The notes: generated by a model from the sequence alone, not told the origin. Shown: positions 43,978-53,144, counted from the stretch's first letter. The stretch is 64,000 nt of DNA from Sva-07 sp963741755 (GCA_963741755.1 CAVUJG010000022.1:83915-147914), one strand, 5' to 3'. Translations and numbers: made by a program.

Positions 43978-45372
43978 TCACACCGGGGCGGGCAGCGACG
44001 GTCCGGCGAACTCGAGCCATGCGCCATAGCCGCCGACGAGGTCCGAGACGTCGCTGAATCCTGCTCGACGCAGCACGCTGGCGGCCACCGACGACCGGTA
44101 CCCGCCGGCGCAGTACACGACCGTCGGAGCGTCGAGGTCGAGTTCGTCGAGCCGACCGGGGAGCTGTCCGACCGGCATCGCCACCGAGCCGGCGATGCTG
44201 CCGATCGCGACCTCGCCCGGATTGCGAATGTCGACCAACTGGAGCCCGCTGATCTCCGCCCGCCGGCGCTCGAACTCGGGAACGGTCAGGCGCGACGCGC
44301 GGGCGGTTCGATCGGGATGTTCCGCCATCACCGCCAGCGGGTCGGCGACATGTCCGACCACCCGGTCGAAGCCGATGCGGCCGAGTCGGTTGCGCGCCTC
44401 GATCTCGAAGCCAGGGTCGGCGACGAGCACGATGTCGACGTCGCTCGGAACCACCGAGCCGGCGAACTCTGCGTACCGGCCTTCCAGACCGACGTTCACC
44501 GAGCCGATCAGGTGACCACGAGCGAACTCCTCGGGCGAACGTCCATCGAGCAGGATCGCGCCGGCCTCCACGAGGCGGGTGGCGGTGTCGAGATCGAGGG
44601 CCTCGAGCGATGAGGTCTCATCGAGCAGCGGGCGGTCCTTGCGGTTGAGGACGGCGTCGTAGACGAAGTAGGACGGCGCGGGCGGTTGACCCTCGGTGAC
44701 CAACGCTACGAAGCTCTCCTTGTCGGGTGCCACGAGCGCGTAGTTGTTGACTCGCTGATCGCCGATGGTCGACCACGTCTCGGTCGAGAGGTTCTTGCCG
44801 CACGCCGACCCGGCACCATGGGCCGGGTACACGCGAGTGGCGTCGGGGAGTGTCAGCAGCTGGTTGTGGAGGCTGTCGTAGAGCTTGTCGGCGAGTTCGT
44901 CGCGGGTGAAGCCGAGCGAGGCGAGCAGGTCGGGGCGCCCGACGTCGCCGATGAAGAGGGCGTCACCGGTCAACACGCCGTACGGCACCTCGTCGTCAGC
45001 GTGCTCCCAGACGACGATGCTGATCGACTCGGGAGTGTGGCCCGGTGTGTGGCGGATCTCGAGCTGCACGTCGCCGAGTGAAATGTGCTCGCCGTCGGCG
45101 AACTTGCGCGAGGCGAACTCGGTCTCGGCGACCGCGGAGAACCCGATCTCGGCACCGGTGGCCGCGGCCAACTCGAGGTGGCCCGAAAGGAAGTCAGCAT
45201 GGAAGTGCGTCTCGATGACCAATTCGATCTCGAGACCGGCCGCCTCGGCGTCGCGCACGTACTCGTCGATGTCGCGTCGCGGGTCGACCACGACCGCACG
45301 CCCCGTCGTCTCGTCGCCGATCAGGTACGACGCCTGAGAGAGACATTCGAGGTAGTACTGCGTGAAGATCAT
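43978..45372 (-). CDS. persulfide dioxygenase-like MBL protein fused to two rhodanese domains
   Basis: A 464-residue fusion. The MBL domain (about 1-230) has THFHADFLSGH and later HTPGHTPES, GDALFIGDVGRPD and VYPAHGAGSACG of ETHE1/BigR-Blh-type persulfide dioxygenases, which oxidise glutathione or other low-molecular persulfides to sulfite. Two rhodanese domains follow; the first lacks the active-site Cys (IVLVADPGFE) and the second has it (VVYCAGGYRSS). Start ATG 45372. A TACCCC-N2-GGGGTA palindrome lies 62 bp upstream. Confidence 0.93.
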   Translation of the reverse strand: MIFTQYYLECLSQASYLIGDETTGRAVVVDPRRDIDEYVRDAEAAGLEIELVIETHFHADFLSGHLELAAATGAEIGFSAVAETEFASRKFADGEHISLGDVQLEIRHTPGHTPESISIVVWEHADDEVPYGVLTGDALFIGDVGRPDLLASLGFTRDELADKLYDSLHNQLLTLPDATRVYPAHGAGSACGKNLSTETWSTIGDQRVNNYALVAPDKESFVALVTEGQPPAPSYFVYDAVLNRKDRPLLDETSSLEALDLDTATRLVEAGAILLDGRSPEEFARGHLIGSVNVGLEGRYAEFAGSVVPSDVDIVLVADPGFEIEARNRLGRIGFDRVVGHVADPLAVMAEHPDRTARASRLTVPEFERRRAEISGLQLVDIRNPGEVAIGSIAGSVAMPVGQLPGRLDELDLDAPTVVYCAGGYRSSVAASVLRRAGFSDVSDLVGGYGAWLEFAGPSLPAPV

Positions 45373-45433
45373 GCTGGTGCCTTTCGCCTGGAGGTCGACC
45401 GTGATCCCGTCGACCGTGGTGCACCGTGAAACA

Positions 45434-45447
45434 TACCCCATGGGGTA
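45434..45447. promoter_or_regulatory. CsoR/CstR-like palindrome upstream of MBL-rhodanese gene
   Basis: TACCCC-AT-GGGGTA, a perfect inverted repeat, the same as at 42580 except for the two central bases. It lies between the divergent MBL-rhodanese and LppM-like genes. Confidence 0.7.
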
Positions 45448-45491
45448 ACTATTCCCCGGTGCTTCCAAAGCCAGAGAGTACGGTGGATCGG

Positions 45492-46493
45492 ATGCAACGT
45501 CGAACCATCCGCACCGCAGCGTCTGCCATCGCCATTGCGTTGACGAGTGCACTCCTCGCCGGGTGCTTCACCCTCGAGGCCACGTTCAGCATCAATGACG
45601 ACGCCACCGCCGACCTCGACTATCTGATCCTGGTCGACACCGAACAGCTCCAGGAGCTGGCCGGGCTGCTCGGCGAGGACGCCGGGAGCCTGGGAGACCT
45701 GTCGGGGGACGCACTCCTCGGCGAACTACTGGGTGGTGACGACCCGTGCGGCGACCTCACGTCGGAGCTCACCGACTACGAGGTCAGCACCCGTGAGATC
45801 AACGAGAACGGTGAAGTCGGCGTGGGCTGCACCGTCAGCGGCGTGCCGGTCGCTGAGCTGAACTCGCTCGGCGACGACACGTCGTCGTTCTCGATCGAGC
45901 AGGACGACACGGGCACTCGCTTCAACGCTGTGCTCGAAGGTGTCGACGAACTCGCCGGCGATCCGTCGGAGACGGACATGATCACCGAGCTGCTCGGCGT
46001 GAGCCTCGACGACCTGTTCACGATCAGGTTCGTCGTCAGCGCTCCCGGCTCCCTCGGCGACAACAACGCATCGTCGACCGACGGCTCGACCGCCACCTGG
46101 GACGTCAAGCCCGACGCGGACTTCGTCACCAACGGCGACGCCACGATGACCGCCGAGTGGACACCCGGCGGCGGCAGCAGCAGCTCGTCGATCTGGATGA
46201 TTCTGGCGATCATCGCCGCCATCGCCGTGGTCGCAGCGGTCGTCATCGTCGTGGTCAAGCGTTCGAAGGGTTCTTCCCCCGACGGACCGGACGTCGCAGC
46301 CGACGCGCCGACGGCGCCACCCGGCATGAGCCCGCCGGTTCCCGCTGGCACGCCTCCTCCGCCGCCGCCCGGCATCGCACCGCCCCCGGCGCCCGGAGCC
46401 CCGACTGCACCACCAGCTCCGCCGACCGTGTCGGAGCCACCGACTGCGCAGCCACCCTCGAGCACTCCGCCGCCTCCCCCGCCACCGAGCTGA
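45492..46493 (+). CDS. LppM-like lipoprotein with C-terminal TM segment and Pro-rich tail
   Basis: A 333-residue protein. Lipobox LLAGC (Cys about 25), an LppM-type domain (ATFSINDDATADLDYLILVD), a transmembrane helix (IWMILAIIAAIAVVAAVVIVVV, about 235-257) and a cytoplasmic or exposed Pro-rich tail (PPPPPPGIAPPP). Having both a lipobox and a downstream membrane helix is typical of LppM-like proteins. Start ATG 45492. Lipoprotein maturation would need Lgt (15881). Confidence 0.85.
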   Translation: MQRRTIRTAASAIAIALTSALLAGCFTLEATFSINDDATADLDYLILVDTEQLQELAGLLGEDAGSLGDLSGDALLGELLGGDDPCGDLTSELTDYEVSTREINENGEVGVGCTVSGVPVAELNSLGDDTSSFSIEQDDTGTRFNAVLEGVDELAGDPSETDMITELLGVSLDDLFTIRFVVSAPGSLGDNNASSTDGSTATWDVKPDADFVTNGDATMTAEWTPGGGSSSSSIWMILAIIAAIAVVAAVVIVVVKRSKGSSPDGPDVAADAPTAPPGMSPPVPAGTPPPPPPGIAPPPAPGAPTAPPAPPTVSEPPTAQPPSSTPPPPPPPS

Positions 46494-46506
46494 AGTCGGC
46501 GACGGC

Positions 46507-46839
46507 TCAGGCCTCGATCGGTGCCATCGCGCTCAGCAGGTCGCCAACGAGGTGCTGGCGTTCGACGCGATGCCGCATCGGGCGGTCGGTGACGATGTCG
46601 TAGCGATTGCGTCGCCCTTCGCGATGGCGCGTCAGGCATCCAGCCGCTTCGAGGTCGTTCACGATGCCCTGCACCGCACGCTCGGTGATGCCGACCTGCT
46701 CGGCGAGATCTCGGAGACGGAGCTGCGGATCACGGGCGAGGCAGATGAGCACGTGGCTGTGGTTGGTGAGGAACGTCCAGGTCCCGGCGTCGGTGGGCGG
46801 GATCGGTGCTGCGTTGCCGGCGGCGGATCCAAGGGCCAT
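46507..46839 (-). CDS. winged-helix (MarR-like) transcriptional regulator
   Basis: A 110-residue protein with a clear HTH: LICLARDPQLRLRDLAEQVGITERAVQGIVNDLEAAGCLTRHREGRRNRYDI. Shorter than full MarR proteins and lacking their N- and C-terminal dimer helices, so it may be a single-domain ArsR/MarR-type factor. A strong terminator lies 57 bp upstream and separates it from the decayed surface-protein gene. Targets unknown. Confidence 0.85.
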   Translation of the reverse strand: MALGSAAGNAAPIPPTDAGTWTFLTNHSHVLICLARDPQLRLRDLAEQVGITERAVQGIVNDLEAAGCLTRHREGRRNRYDIVTDRPMRHRVERQHLVGDLLSAMAPIEA

Positions 46840-46895
46840 GTGATGATGCTAGGAAGAGAGTTACCGGAACCCACCTTCCGTTGATACCGGTACGC

Positions 46896-46931
46896 GACGG
46901 ACCCGCCCGGAATGTTCCGGGCGGGTCCGTC
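46896..46931. terminator. strong hairpin terminator
   Basis: A 17-bp perfect inverted repeat (GACGGACCCGCCCGGAA and its complement) with a 2-bp loop. It lies 37 bp after the end of the LPXTG gene on the minus strand and upstream of the winged-helix gene, as expected for a terminator of the former. No clear T-tract follows. Confidence 0.8.
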
Positions 46932-46967
46932 AAACGATTCCCCGTCAATGGGGCTGGCAACGCTCGA

Positions 46968-48123
46968 TCAGGTCGTCACGTTGCGGCGACGAGACAGGAA
47001 GAGCGCTGCCCCGCCGAGCGAGGTGAGCCAACAGCGCAAGAAGCGCTGTCATGCCGGTTCCGTTGATGCCGGTCGCCGGGAGGCCAGCAGCCGGAACGGT
47101 CGGGGCGCCGGTCGATCGGGGCCTGCGCAGGTGAGTTGGCAGCGACGGCGACCGGGGACGACGGGAGCTGACCGGCGGCGGGAGCTGTTCGACACCGTCG
47201 GCGTGGTCGGGCGGATGTCGGCGGTCGGCGGTCTGGTCAGTCTCCTCGGCACTGGATCGCGCAGTTCGCTGTCTCAGCGTGATTCGATCTCGGACACCGT
47301 GACCTTGGTCGACGAGTGCGCACACCGGTTCGCACCGTCGGTCAGGCGGTCGTCCGTGGTGGCCCGCAGTCTGCTCCGGACCGCGGTCGTCCGGTCGACG
47401 GTCGACGTCGCTGTCCGGCCACTCGAAGTACGTCGAGCTTCGGACGTCAAGTTCGTCGGTACGTGACGGTCACGGTCGTCGTCAGGATCGGTGCGTTTCG
47501 GCCGAACTCGGTCGTCGCTGCGGTGCCGACACTCTGCGTCCGTCCACGAGTCGTGAGCCGTCTCGTCCGGAGTCGAGTCGTCCGTCGTGACGGTGCCGGG
47601 ATCGGCGTCGTCCTCGAGCTGCATCGGAGCCAGTCCAGTCAGCCCTTGCGGACCGCGATGCCGGGTGCCGAGCCGGGTACTGACGTCGGACATCGGTCGC
47701 AACGACAGTCGAAGCTCAGCTGTAAGCACGGGCGGTGCAATCGATCGTGACTCGACCGGCGTGCACTTGCGCGTTCAGTCGACCCAGTGACATCGGTGGC
47801 TGACCGCTGCGGATCGCCGTCGCTAGTCGAATTCGTCGGTCGGCGTCAGGTCGGCGTCGACCGGGACGACGTCGTCGCCCTTCGTGGTGACGGCCGCATC
47901 GACTCGGCCCCGATCAGGTCGCTGACATGTCGTCGGTCTTCGTGACTCGCCGACCGTTCGGGCTGTCGTGTCGCGAAGTACTTCGCCCAGTGGCTCTCCT
48001 GGGTCGATTCTTCGTGTCCACGGCGCATGCGTCGGACGTGGCTCGCCAAGCGTTGGTTGTGAGGGCGAGACCGCCGGCGAGCATCGCTGCTACCGCCAGT
48101 CCGCCGAGGATTCGCTTGTTCAT
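46968..48123 (-). pseudogene. decayed LPXTG-anchored secreted protein gene (many frameshifts)
   Basis: The 5' end at 48123 has a strong ribosome site (GGAGGGAAC) and a signal peptide (MNKRILGGLAVAAMLAGGLALTTNA). The 3' end encodes a sortase sorting signal: LPATGINGTG, then, one frame over, LTSLGGAALFLSRRRNVTT and a stop at 46968. Between them, protein-like segments appear in all three frames (e.g. GHEESTQESHWAKYFATRQ, VVPVDADLTPTDEFD, TVTTDDSTPDETAHDSW, SSTYFEWPDSDVD, PVAVAANSPAQAPID), so about ten indels are needed to restore one ~385-residue frame. A terminator follows. I read it as one broken gene; two shorter genes are possible. Confidence 0.6.
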
Positions 48124-48315
48124 TTCGTTCCCTCCAATGGGATGTTCCAATGGGATGTGATCTCGCACATCGTCCGCCTTCTCTGCAGATGATCGTAGGC
48201 CCCGGAGACTCGGAATACCACCCCGTGTGGTCACATACCACTCAGCGCGGTTGCCCTGCGGCCCCGCGTCGATGTCCGAGAGGCTGTCTTGACACTCGTG
48301 TGGCAGGCTCTCGGT

Positions 48316-48954
48316 GTGCCCACGCCGAGCTACAACCAGCTGTTCGAGAACAACCGCCAGTGGGTGGCCGACGAGCTCGCTGACGATCCGGACCATTTCG
48401 AACGCCTTGCGGCGGGGCAGCATCCGAAGTACCTCTTCATCGGGTGTTCGGACAGTCGGGTGAACGCCAACGAGATGGTCGGCGTGCGCAGCGGCGAGAT
48501 GTTCATCCACCGCAACATCGCCAACCTCGTCGTGCACACCGACATGAACCTGATGTCGGTGCTGCAATTTGCCGTCGAAGTGCTCGAGGTCGAACACGTC
48601 ATCGTGTGCGGCCATTACGGCTGCGGCGGCGTCGCGGCGGCCGTCGATGGTTCGTACCACGGCCTGATCGACAAGTGGCTGCGCACGATCAAGGACGTGT
48701 ACCGGATCTACCACGACGAACTCGACGCCATCGCCGACGTCGAGTTGCGCCACCAACGCCTCGTCGAACTCAACGTGCGCGAACAGGTGTATCGCCTGTG
48801 TTCGACGTCGTTCGTCCAGCGCCGATGGGGCGACGACATGCGCACACACGTACACGGGTGGGCCTACGACCTGCGCCACGGGCTGCTCAAGGACCTCGAG
48901 ATCGACCCCGCCGACGAGCCCGCTCGCGGCATCTACGACCTCGACGGACTCTGA
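48316..48954 (+). CDS. beta-class carbonic anhydrase
   Basis: A 212-residue zinc enzyme that interconverts CO2 and bicarbonate. Zinc ligands and catalytic dyad are clear: FIGCSDSRV (Cys, Asp-Arg) and VCGHYGCGG (His, Cys). C-terminal SFVQRRWGDD and HGWAYDLRHGLLKDL are typical. Start GTG 48316 (GTG 48298 is possible). The upstream gap to 48123 (192 bp) holds a tandem 12-bp direct repeat (CCAATGGGATGT at 48134 and 48147) and an ACCAC...GTGGT palindrome. Confidence 0.93.
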   Translation: MPTPSYNQLFENNRQWVADELADDPDHFERLAAGQHPKYLFIGCSDSRVNANEMVGVRSGEMFIHRNIANLVVHTDMNLMSVLQFAVEVLEVEHVIVCGHYGCGGVAAAVDGSYHGLIDKWLRTIKDVYRIYHDELDAIADVELRHQRLVELNVREQVYRLCSTSFVQRRWGDDMRTHVHGWAYDLRHGLLKDLEIDPADEPARGIYDLDGL

Positions 48955-49050
48955 CGCCGGGACGTTCGACACTGGCCCTGCGGTCGGGGGCGAGAGACGC
49001 TGGTATCGGGTCGCAGGACGATCCTGCGACCGGTGTCGAGGGAGATGCCC

Positions 49051-51336
49051 ATGTCGCCAATGACCGCACAGCACACCCAGGTTCGTCGCATCGTCGATCT
49101 CTCCGAGGTCGGCCTGAACGACGTCGGACTCGTCGGCGGCAAAGGAGCGAACCTCGGCGAGATGATCGCTGCCGGGTTCCCGGTGCCGCCCGGGTTCGTC
49201 ATCACCGCGGAGGCCTACCTCGATGCCATGGAGCACGCCGGCCTGCGCGACGAACTCGCCGAGCATGCCCGCTCCGCCGGCGCGCTGACGCCCGACGCAC
49301 TGGCCGAGGCGGTTGGACATCTGCGAGCGGCTGTGCGTGGCTGCACGTTGCCCGCAGCGCTCGCGGACGACGCGCTCGAGCGTCTGAACGCGCTCGGGCC
49401 CGACGTCAGGGTGGCCGTTCGATCGTCGGCCACCGCTGAAGACTCGACCGACACGTCGTTCGCCGGGATGAACGAGACGTTCACGAACGTCCGCGGGCCC
49501 GAACTCCTCGCGCGGATCACCGACTGCTGGGCGTCACTGTTCGGTGAACGCGTCGCCTCGTACCGGGTCGATCGGGGGTTGATCGACGAGCCGGCGATCG
49601 CCGTGGTCGTCCAACAGATGGTGGCCTCGGACCGATCCGGCGTCATGTTCACCGTGGATCCGGCCGAGCGCGAACGGGTCGTGATCGAGGCGGCCTTCGG
49701 CCTCGGCGAGGTGGTGGTGTCCGGTCGAGTCGAACCCGACACGTATCACGTCGACCGGGCAACCGTGGCGCTGCGTGACGTCCGGATCGGTTGTCAATCG
49801 GTGCGCATCACCACCGGTCCCGACGGCGACGTGGTCGAGGATCTCGACGCGGCAGAAGGTTGGCGTCGCACGCTGAACGACGACGAGGTCGTGCAAGTGG
49901 CCGCTCTCGGTCTCGACATCGAGCGGCACTACGGCAGTCCGCAGGACATCGAGTGGGCGTTCGTCGGTGACGACCTCTTCGTCGTGCAGTCCCGACCGTT
50001 GACCACCCTCGAGCCGTCGACGTTCGGCACACCGGAGACCCCGATTCTGCAGGGCCTCGGGGTCGGCGACCGCCACGCCTCGGGGCGCGTTCGGATCCTG
50101 ACATCGCCAAAGGATGGTCACCTGCTTGCCGACGGTGACGTCCTCGTCGCCGCGATGACCTCGCCCGACTGGGTCGCCACGATGCGACGCGCCTCCGCGC
50201 TCGTCACCGACGCTGGCGGCAGCACGTGCCACGCTGCCATCGTCAGCCGCGAACTCGGGCTGCCGGCGATCGTCGGAACCCGCACGGCGACGACGACGCT
50301 GCGCAACGGCGACGTCGTGACCGTCGACGCGGCCGCCGGCCAGGTGTTCGCGGGTGATCGCTCGAGCCATCTCCCGGCGGTGATCACGAGCCGGGAGGTC
50401 GAGCGCTCCACCCCGACCACCGCAACCGTGTCCGAGGTGACGGCCACCAGGCTGTACGTCAACTTGGCGATGGCTGATCGGGCTGCGGAAGTCGCCGCAC
50501 TCGACGTCGACGGAGTGGGACTGCTGCGTGGCGAGTTCATGGTGGTCGACGCACTCGGCGGACGTCACCCGCGAGCGCTGATCGCCGACGGACGCAGTGA
50601 CGAGTTCATCAGCTCGATGTCGGCACAACTGGGACAGATCGCCGGCGCGTTCGGAACGCGCCCGGTCGTCTACCGGACGATGGACTTCCGGTCGAACGAG
50701 TTCCGTGGCCTCACCGGCGGCGAGCAGTTCGAGCCCGAGGAGCAGAACCCGATGATCGGCTACCGAGGGTGTTACCGCTACATCAAGGATCCCGAGACGT
50801 TCGCGCTCGAACTGGAGACGCTCGGGCGGGTGCGCGAAGAGTTCCCGAACCTGCAGGTGATGATCCCCTTCGTCAGAACGAAATGGGAGCTCGAGGCGTG
50901 TCTCGAAGCGATCGACGCAAGTCGACTCGGCCGACAGCGCGGGCTCGTGAAATGGGTGATGGCCGAAGTCCCCTCGGTCATCGCCCGGATCCCCGACTAC
51001 GCCGAACTCGGCATCGCCGGCGTGTCGATCGGCAGCAACGACCTGACCCAGCTGATGCTCGGCGTCGATCGCGACTCCGAGATCCTCGCCGAGCTCTTCG
51101 ACGAGAGCGACGCCGCCGTGCTCTGGGCGATCGAGCAGATCGTCACCGCGTGCCGTGAGGTGGGAATCACGTCGTCGCTGTGCGGACTCGCCCCCTCGCG
51201 CAACCCGGCGTTCGCCGAACACCTGGTGCGGTTCGGCATCACGTCGATCTCGGTCGATCCCGACGCCGTCACTGCCGCTCGCCGCGTGCTGGCGACCGCC
51301 GAGCGCCGCATGCTGCTCGACGCCGCTCGAACCTGA
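49051..51336 (+). CDS. ppsA: phosphoenolpyruvate synthase
   Basis: A 761-residue enzyme that converts pyruvate and ATP to PEP, AMP and phosphate. N-terminal ATP-grasp domain (VGLVGGKGANLGEM, VAVRSSATAEDSTDTSFAGMNETF, FTVDPAERERVVIEAAFGLGE), central phospho-His domain (GGSTCHAAIVSRELG, catalytic His) and a C-terminal TIM barrel (VYRTMDFRSNEFRGLTGG, NPMIGYRGCYRYI, VSIGSNDLTQ, SLCGLAPS). ATG 49051 follows GGGAG. It supports gluconeogenic growth. Confidence 0.95.
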   Translation: MSPMTAQHTQVRRIVDLSEVGLNDVGLVGGKGANLGEMIAAGFPVPPGFVITAEAYLDAMEHAGLRDELAEHARSAGALTPDALAEAVGHLRAAVRGCTLPAALADDALERLNALGPDVRVAVRSSATAEDSTDTSFAGMNETFTNVRGPELLARITDCWASLFGERVASYRVDRGLIDEPAIAVVVQQMVASDRSGVMFTVDPAERERVVIEAAFGLGEVVVSGRVEPDTYHVDRATVALRDVRIGCQSVRITTGPDGDVVEDLDAAEGWRRTLNDDEVVQVAALGLDIERHYGSPQDIEWAFVGDDLFVVQSRPLTTLEPSTFGTPETPILQGLGVGDRHASGRVRILTSPKDGHLLADGDVLVAAMTSPDWVATMRRASALVTDAGGSTCHAAIVSRELGLPAIVGTRTATTTLRNGDVVTVDAAAGQVFAGDRSSHLPAVITSREVERSTPTTATVSEVTATRLYVNLAMADRAAEVAALDVDGVGLLRGEFMVVDALGGRHPRALIADGRSDEFISSMSAQLGQIAGAFGTRPVVYRTMDFRSNEFRGLTGGEQFEPEEQNPMIGYRGCYRYIKDPETFALELETLGRVREEFPNLQVMIPFVRTKWELEACLEAIDASRLGRQRGLVKWVMAEVPSVIARIPDYAELGIAGVSIGSNDLTQLMLGVDRDSEILAELFDESDAAVLWAIEQIVTACREVGITSSLCGLAPSRNPAFAEHLVRFGITSISVDPDAVTAARRVLATAERRMLLDAART

Positions 51337-51381
51337 GCGGCCGGGGCGAACGCCCCAACGGGCATCTGACACACTGGGACG

Positions 51382-51765
51382 GTGCAGCCGCTCGGGGTCC
51401 ATCACGTGTCGATCAACGTTCGCGACGCGGCCGCGAGCATCGAGTTCTACACCGAGGTGCTCGGACTCGCGGCTCGGACCGACCGTCCCGACTTCCCGTT
51501 CGGTGGGGCCTGGCTCGACATCGGCGGCCAACAGGTCCACCTGATCGAGGGTGACGTCCCGAACAGCTGCGGCCAACACTTCGCGATCCAGGTCGAGGAT
51601 CTCGACGCCACCGTCACCGAGCTGCGCGAGCGAGGCATCGACGTCCGCGATCCGAGCGGGGTCGGCTCCGCACGTCAGACGTTCCTGTTCGACCCGTCAG
51701 GCAACATGATCGAACTGCACGAACCGGCTCCGACACGAACGACGGCACGGACGACGACACGGTGA
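51382..51765 (+). CDS. VOC-family (glyoxalase/dioxygenase superfamily) protein
   Basis: A 127-residue single vicinal-oxygen-chelate domain: GVHHVSINVRDAAASIEFYTEVLGLAAR, VHLIEGD, HFAIQVEDLDA and the C-terminal DPSGNMIELHEP (metal-ligand Glu). Small VOC domains detoxify methylglyoxal or fosfomycin or cleave catechols; the substrate is unknown. Start GTG 51382. 45 bp after ppsA. Confidence 0.87.
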   Translation: MQPLGVHHVSINVRDAAASIEFYTEVLGLAARTDRPDFPFGGAWLDIGGQQVHLIEGDVPNSCGQHFAIQVEDLDATVTELRERGIDVRDPSGVGSARQTFLFDPSGNMIELHEPAPTRTTARTTTR

Positions 51766-51844
51766 AGGCCGCCACGATCCCCGTCGCCAAACGCCTCCCG
51801 ACTGATCCGACTCAGGCCGACATGTCTCCACCGAAAGGAACCTG

Positions 51845-52450
51845 ATGACCGACATCGACCTCGACCTGAACGCCGGTCCGCCATTGGCTCACCCGATCCA
51901 GGACTCGCTGTACCGGCGGATGCGCACGATGCACTCGCTGTACTACCAGGCCGTCGACACCATGGACCTCGAGCACGTGAACCACTTCGAACGCGAGGGC
52001 GTGCTGCCGATCGCGTTCTCGCTCTTCCATTACGTCAACGTCCACGACGGGTCGTTCATGATGATCACCGGTGAACCGCCGATCTGGAACGACGAGTGGC
52101 AGGAGCGGGTGCAGCTCACGATTGCCGACCACGGCAAACACAAGACCGTCGACGAGATGGTCGCACAGCGCATCGGCGACTACGACGCGTACAAGGACTA
52201 CCAGCGGGCGGTGTTCGACCGCACCGAGGCGCATCTCGCGGCCATGGATCCCACCGACTTCACGCGGGTGCTGATCGCCAAGCCCTACCCGCCGATGATT
52301 GCCACCACCTACAGCGCCCGCTGCGCCGGGCCGCAGGGCATCACCGTGCTCGACGCGTTCGAGTGCTGGCTGTACCAGCACGGGCTGCGTCACATGGGTG
52401 AGATCGAACTCGCCCGCGGCCTCGTCGGCCTCGGCGGCATGACCTCCTAG
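51845..52450 (+). CDS. DinB-superfamily-like protein
   Basis: A 201-residue helical protein. His residues in FHYVNVHDGSFM and in the C-terminal YQHGLRHMGEIELARGLVGL are arranged as in DinB-like metalloproteins (mycothiol- or bacillithiol-dependent S-transferase relatives). GAAAGGAA precedes ATG 51845. I am not certain of the family. A family A element follows 7 bp after its stop. Confidence 0.65.
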   Translation: MTDIDLDLNAGPPLAHPIQDSLYRRMRTMHSLYYQAVDTMDLEHVNHFEREGVLPIAFSLFHYVNVHDGSFMMITGEPPIWNDEWQERVQLTIADHGKHKTVDEMVAQRIGDYDAYKDYQRAVFDRTEAHLAAMDPTDFTRVLIAKPYPPMIATTYSARCAGPQGITVLDAFECWLYQHGLRHMGEIELARGLVGLGGMTS

Positions 52451-52457
52451 ACCCACC

Positions 52458-52490
52458 GATTACATCAGGGGTCAGACCCGCGATGTAACA
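52458..52490. repeat. 33-bp palindromic element, family A (reverse orientation)
   Basis: GATTACATC...core GGGGTCAGACCC...GATGTAACA; the right arm differs at its last two bases. It lies 7 bp after the stop of the DinB-like gene, on its sense strand in the common orientation. Faces a second copy 7 bp away, forming an inverted pair. Confidence 0.85.
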
Positions 52491-52497
52491 GCCGAGC

Positions 52498-52530
52498 GAT
52501 TACATCGCGGGTCTGACCCCTGATGTAATC
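52498..52530. repeat. 33-bp palindromic element, family A, overlapping a stop codon
   Basis: Identical to copies at 24430 and 37667. It overlaps the end of the convergent CMD gene: bases 52500-52502 are that gene's TAA stop, so its last residues (ITSGVRPAM) are encoded by the element. Together with 52458-52490 it forms a large inverted repeat between the convergent genes. Confidence 0.9.
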
Positions 52531-53099
52531 CTCAGGTCGGGGAAGCCGGGGACGCCGTCGTCGAGTTGGACGCCGGCCGAGTTGAGGAAGCCCGACACGA
52601 GCCGGTAGAAGCCGGCGACGACCAACAGCTCGACCAGCTCTGCCTGCGACCAACGCTCGGTCAGCGCGAGCCAGGTTCCGTCGCTGGCACAGTCGTCGGT
52701 GTGGAGGTCGTCGGCGAGCGCGATCAGTGCCCGATCATCGGCACTCCAGGGATGGTCGTAGGGCGACTTCGTGAGTGCGGCGATCTCGTCGTCGGTGAGT
52801 CCGCACCGCTTTCCGATCACCGTGTGCTGGCCGAACTCGTAGACGGCCTGCGCGTTCCAGCCGACCCGGAGGATCACCAGCTCGCGTTCACGCTCGGGGA
52901 TCAGCCCCTTGTTCAAGATGAACCCGCCGAGCAGATTGAACCGCTTGAGCAACTTCGGGTGGTGGCCGAGCACACCGAAGATGTTGAGCGGTCTCCCGTC
53001 GAGAGTCAGCGCCCCGGCGAGCGTGTCGCGCAGTTCGTCGTCGGTGACGTCGTCGAGATCGATCGGTTCGATGCGGGGTGCAGTAGGTCGCTTGGTCAT
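52500..53099 (-). CDS. carboxymuconolactone decarboxylase-family protein
   Basis: A 199-residue CMD/AhpD-like helical protein. FNLLGGFILNKGLIPERERELVILRVGWNAQAVYEFGQHTVIGKR is the usual domain; instead of the CxxC it has AVYEFGQH, so no redox cysteine pair. ATG 53099 follows GGGAG (GTG 53111 is an alternative). The last nine residues and the stop are encoded by a family A element, so the native end was probably altered by its insertion. Confidence 0.85.
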   Translation of the reverse strand: MTKRPTAPRIEPIDLDDVTDDELRDTLAGALTLDGRPLNIFGVLGHHPKLLKRFNLLGGFILNKGLIPERERELVILRVGWNAQAVYEFGQHTVIGKRCGLTDDEIAALTKSPYDHPWSADDRALIALADDLHTDDCASDGTWLALTERWSQAELVELLVVAGFYRLVSGFLNSAGVQLDDGVPGFPDLRITSGVRPAM

Positions 53100-53111
53100 C
53101 GGTGCTCCCAC

Positions 53112-53144
53112 GATTACAACAGGGGTCAGACCCGCGATGTAATC
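53112..53144. repeat. 33-bp palindromic element, family A
   Basis: GATTACAAC...GGGGTCAGACCC...GATGTAATC, one arm mismatch. It lies just upstream of the CMD start (53099), within 13 bp of its ATG, and 86 bp after the FAH-family gene stop on the same strand. Here the sense-strand orientation is opposite to the other 3'-end copies. Confidence 0.85.

Noticed and set aside
47274..47729. Single intact minus-strand ORF as a separate gene
   Set aside because: Only parts of it look protein-like; adjoining frames carry the continuation toward the LPXTG signal, so it is better read as a piece of the decayed surface-protein gene.
48289..48315. TTG start for carbonic anhydrase at 48289
   Set aside because: TTGACA at this place looks more like a -35 promoter hexamer, and the GTG at 48316 gives the normal family N-terminus.
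49534..51579. Long minus-strand open frame (about 680 codons)
   Set aside because: Antisense to the well-conserved PEP synthase; no domain, composition typical of antisense noise.
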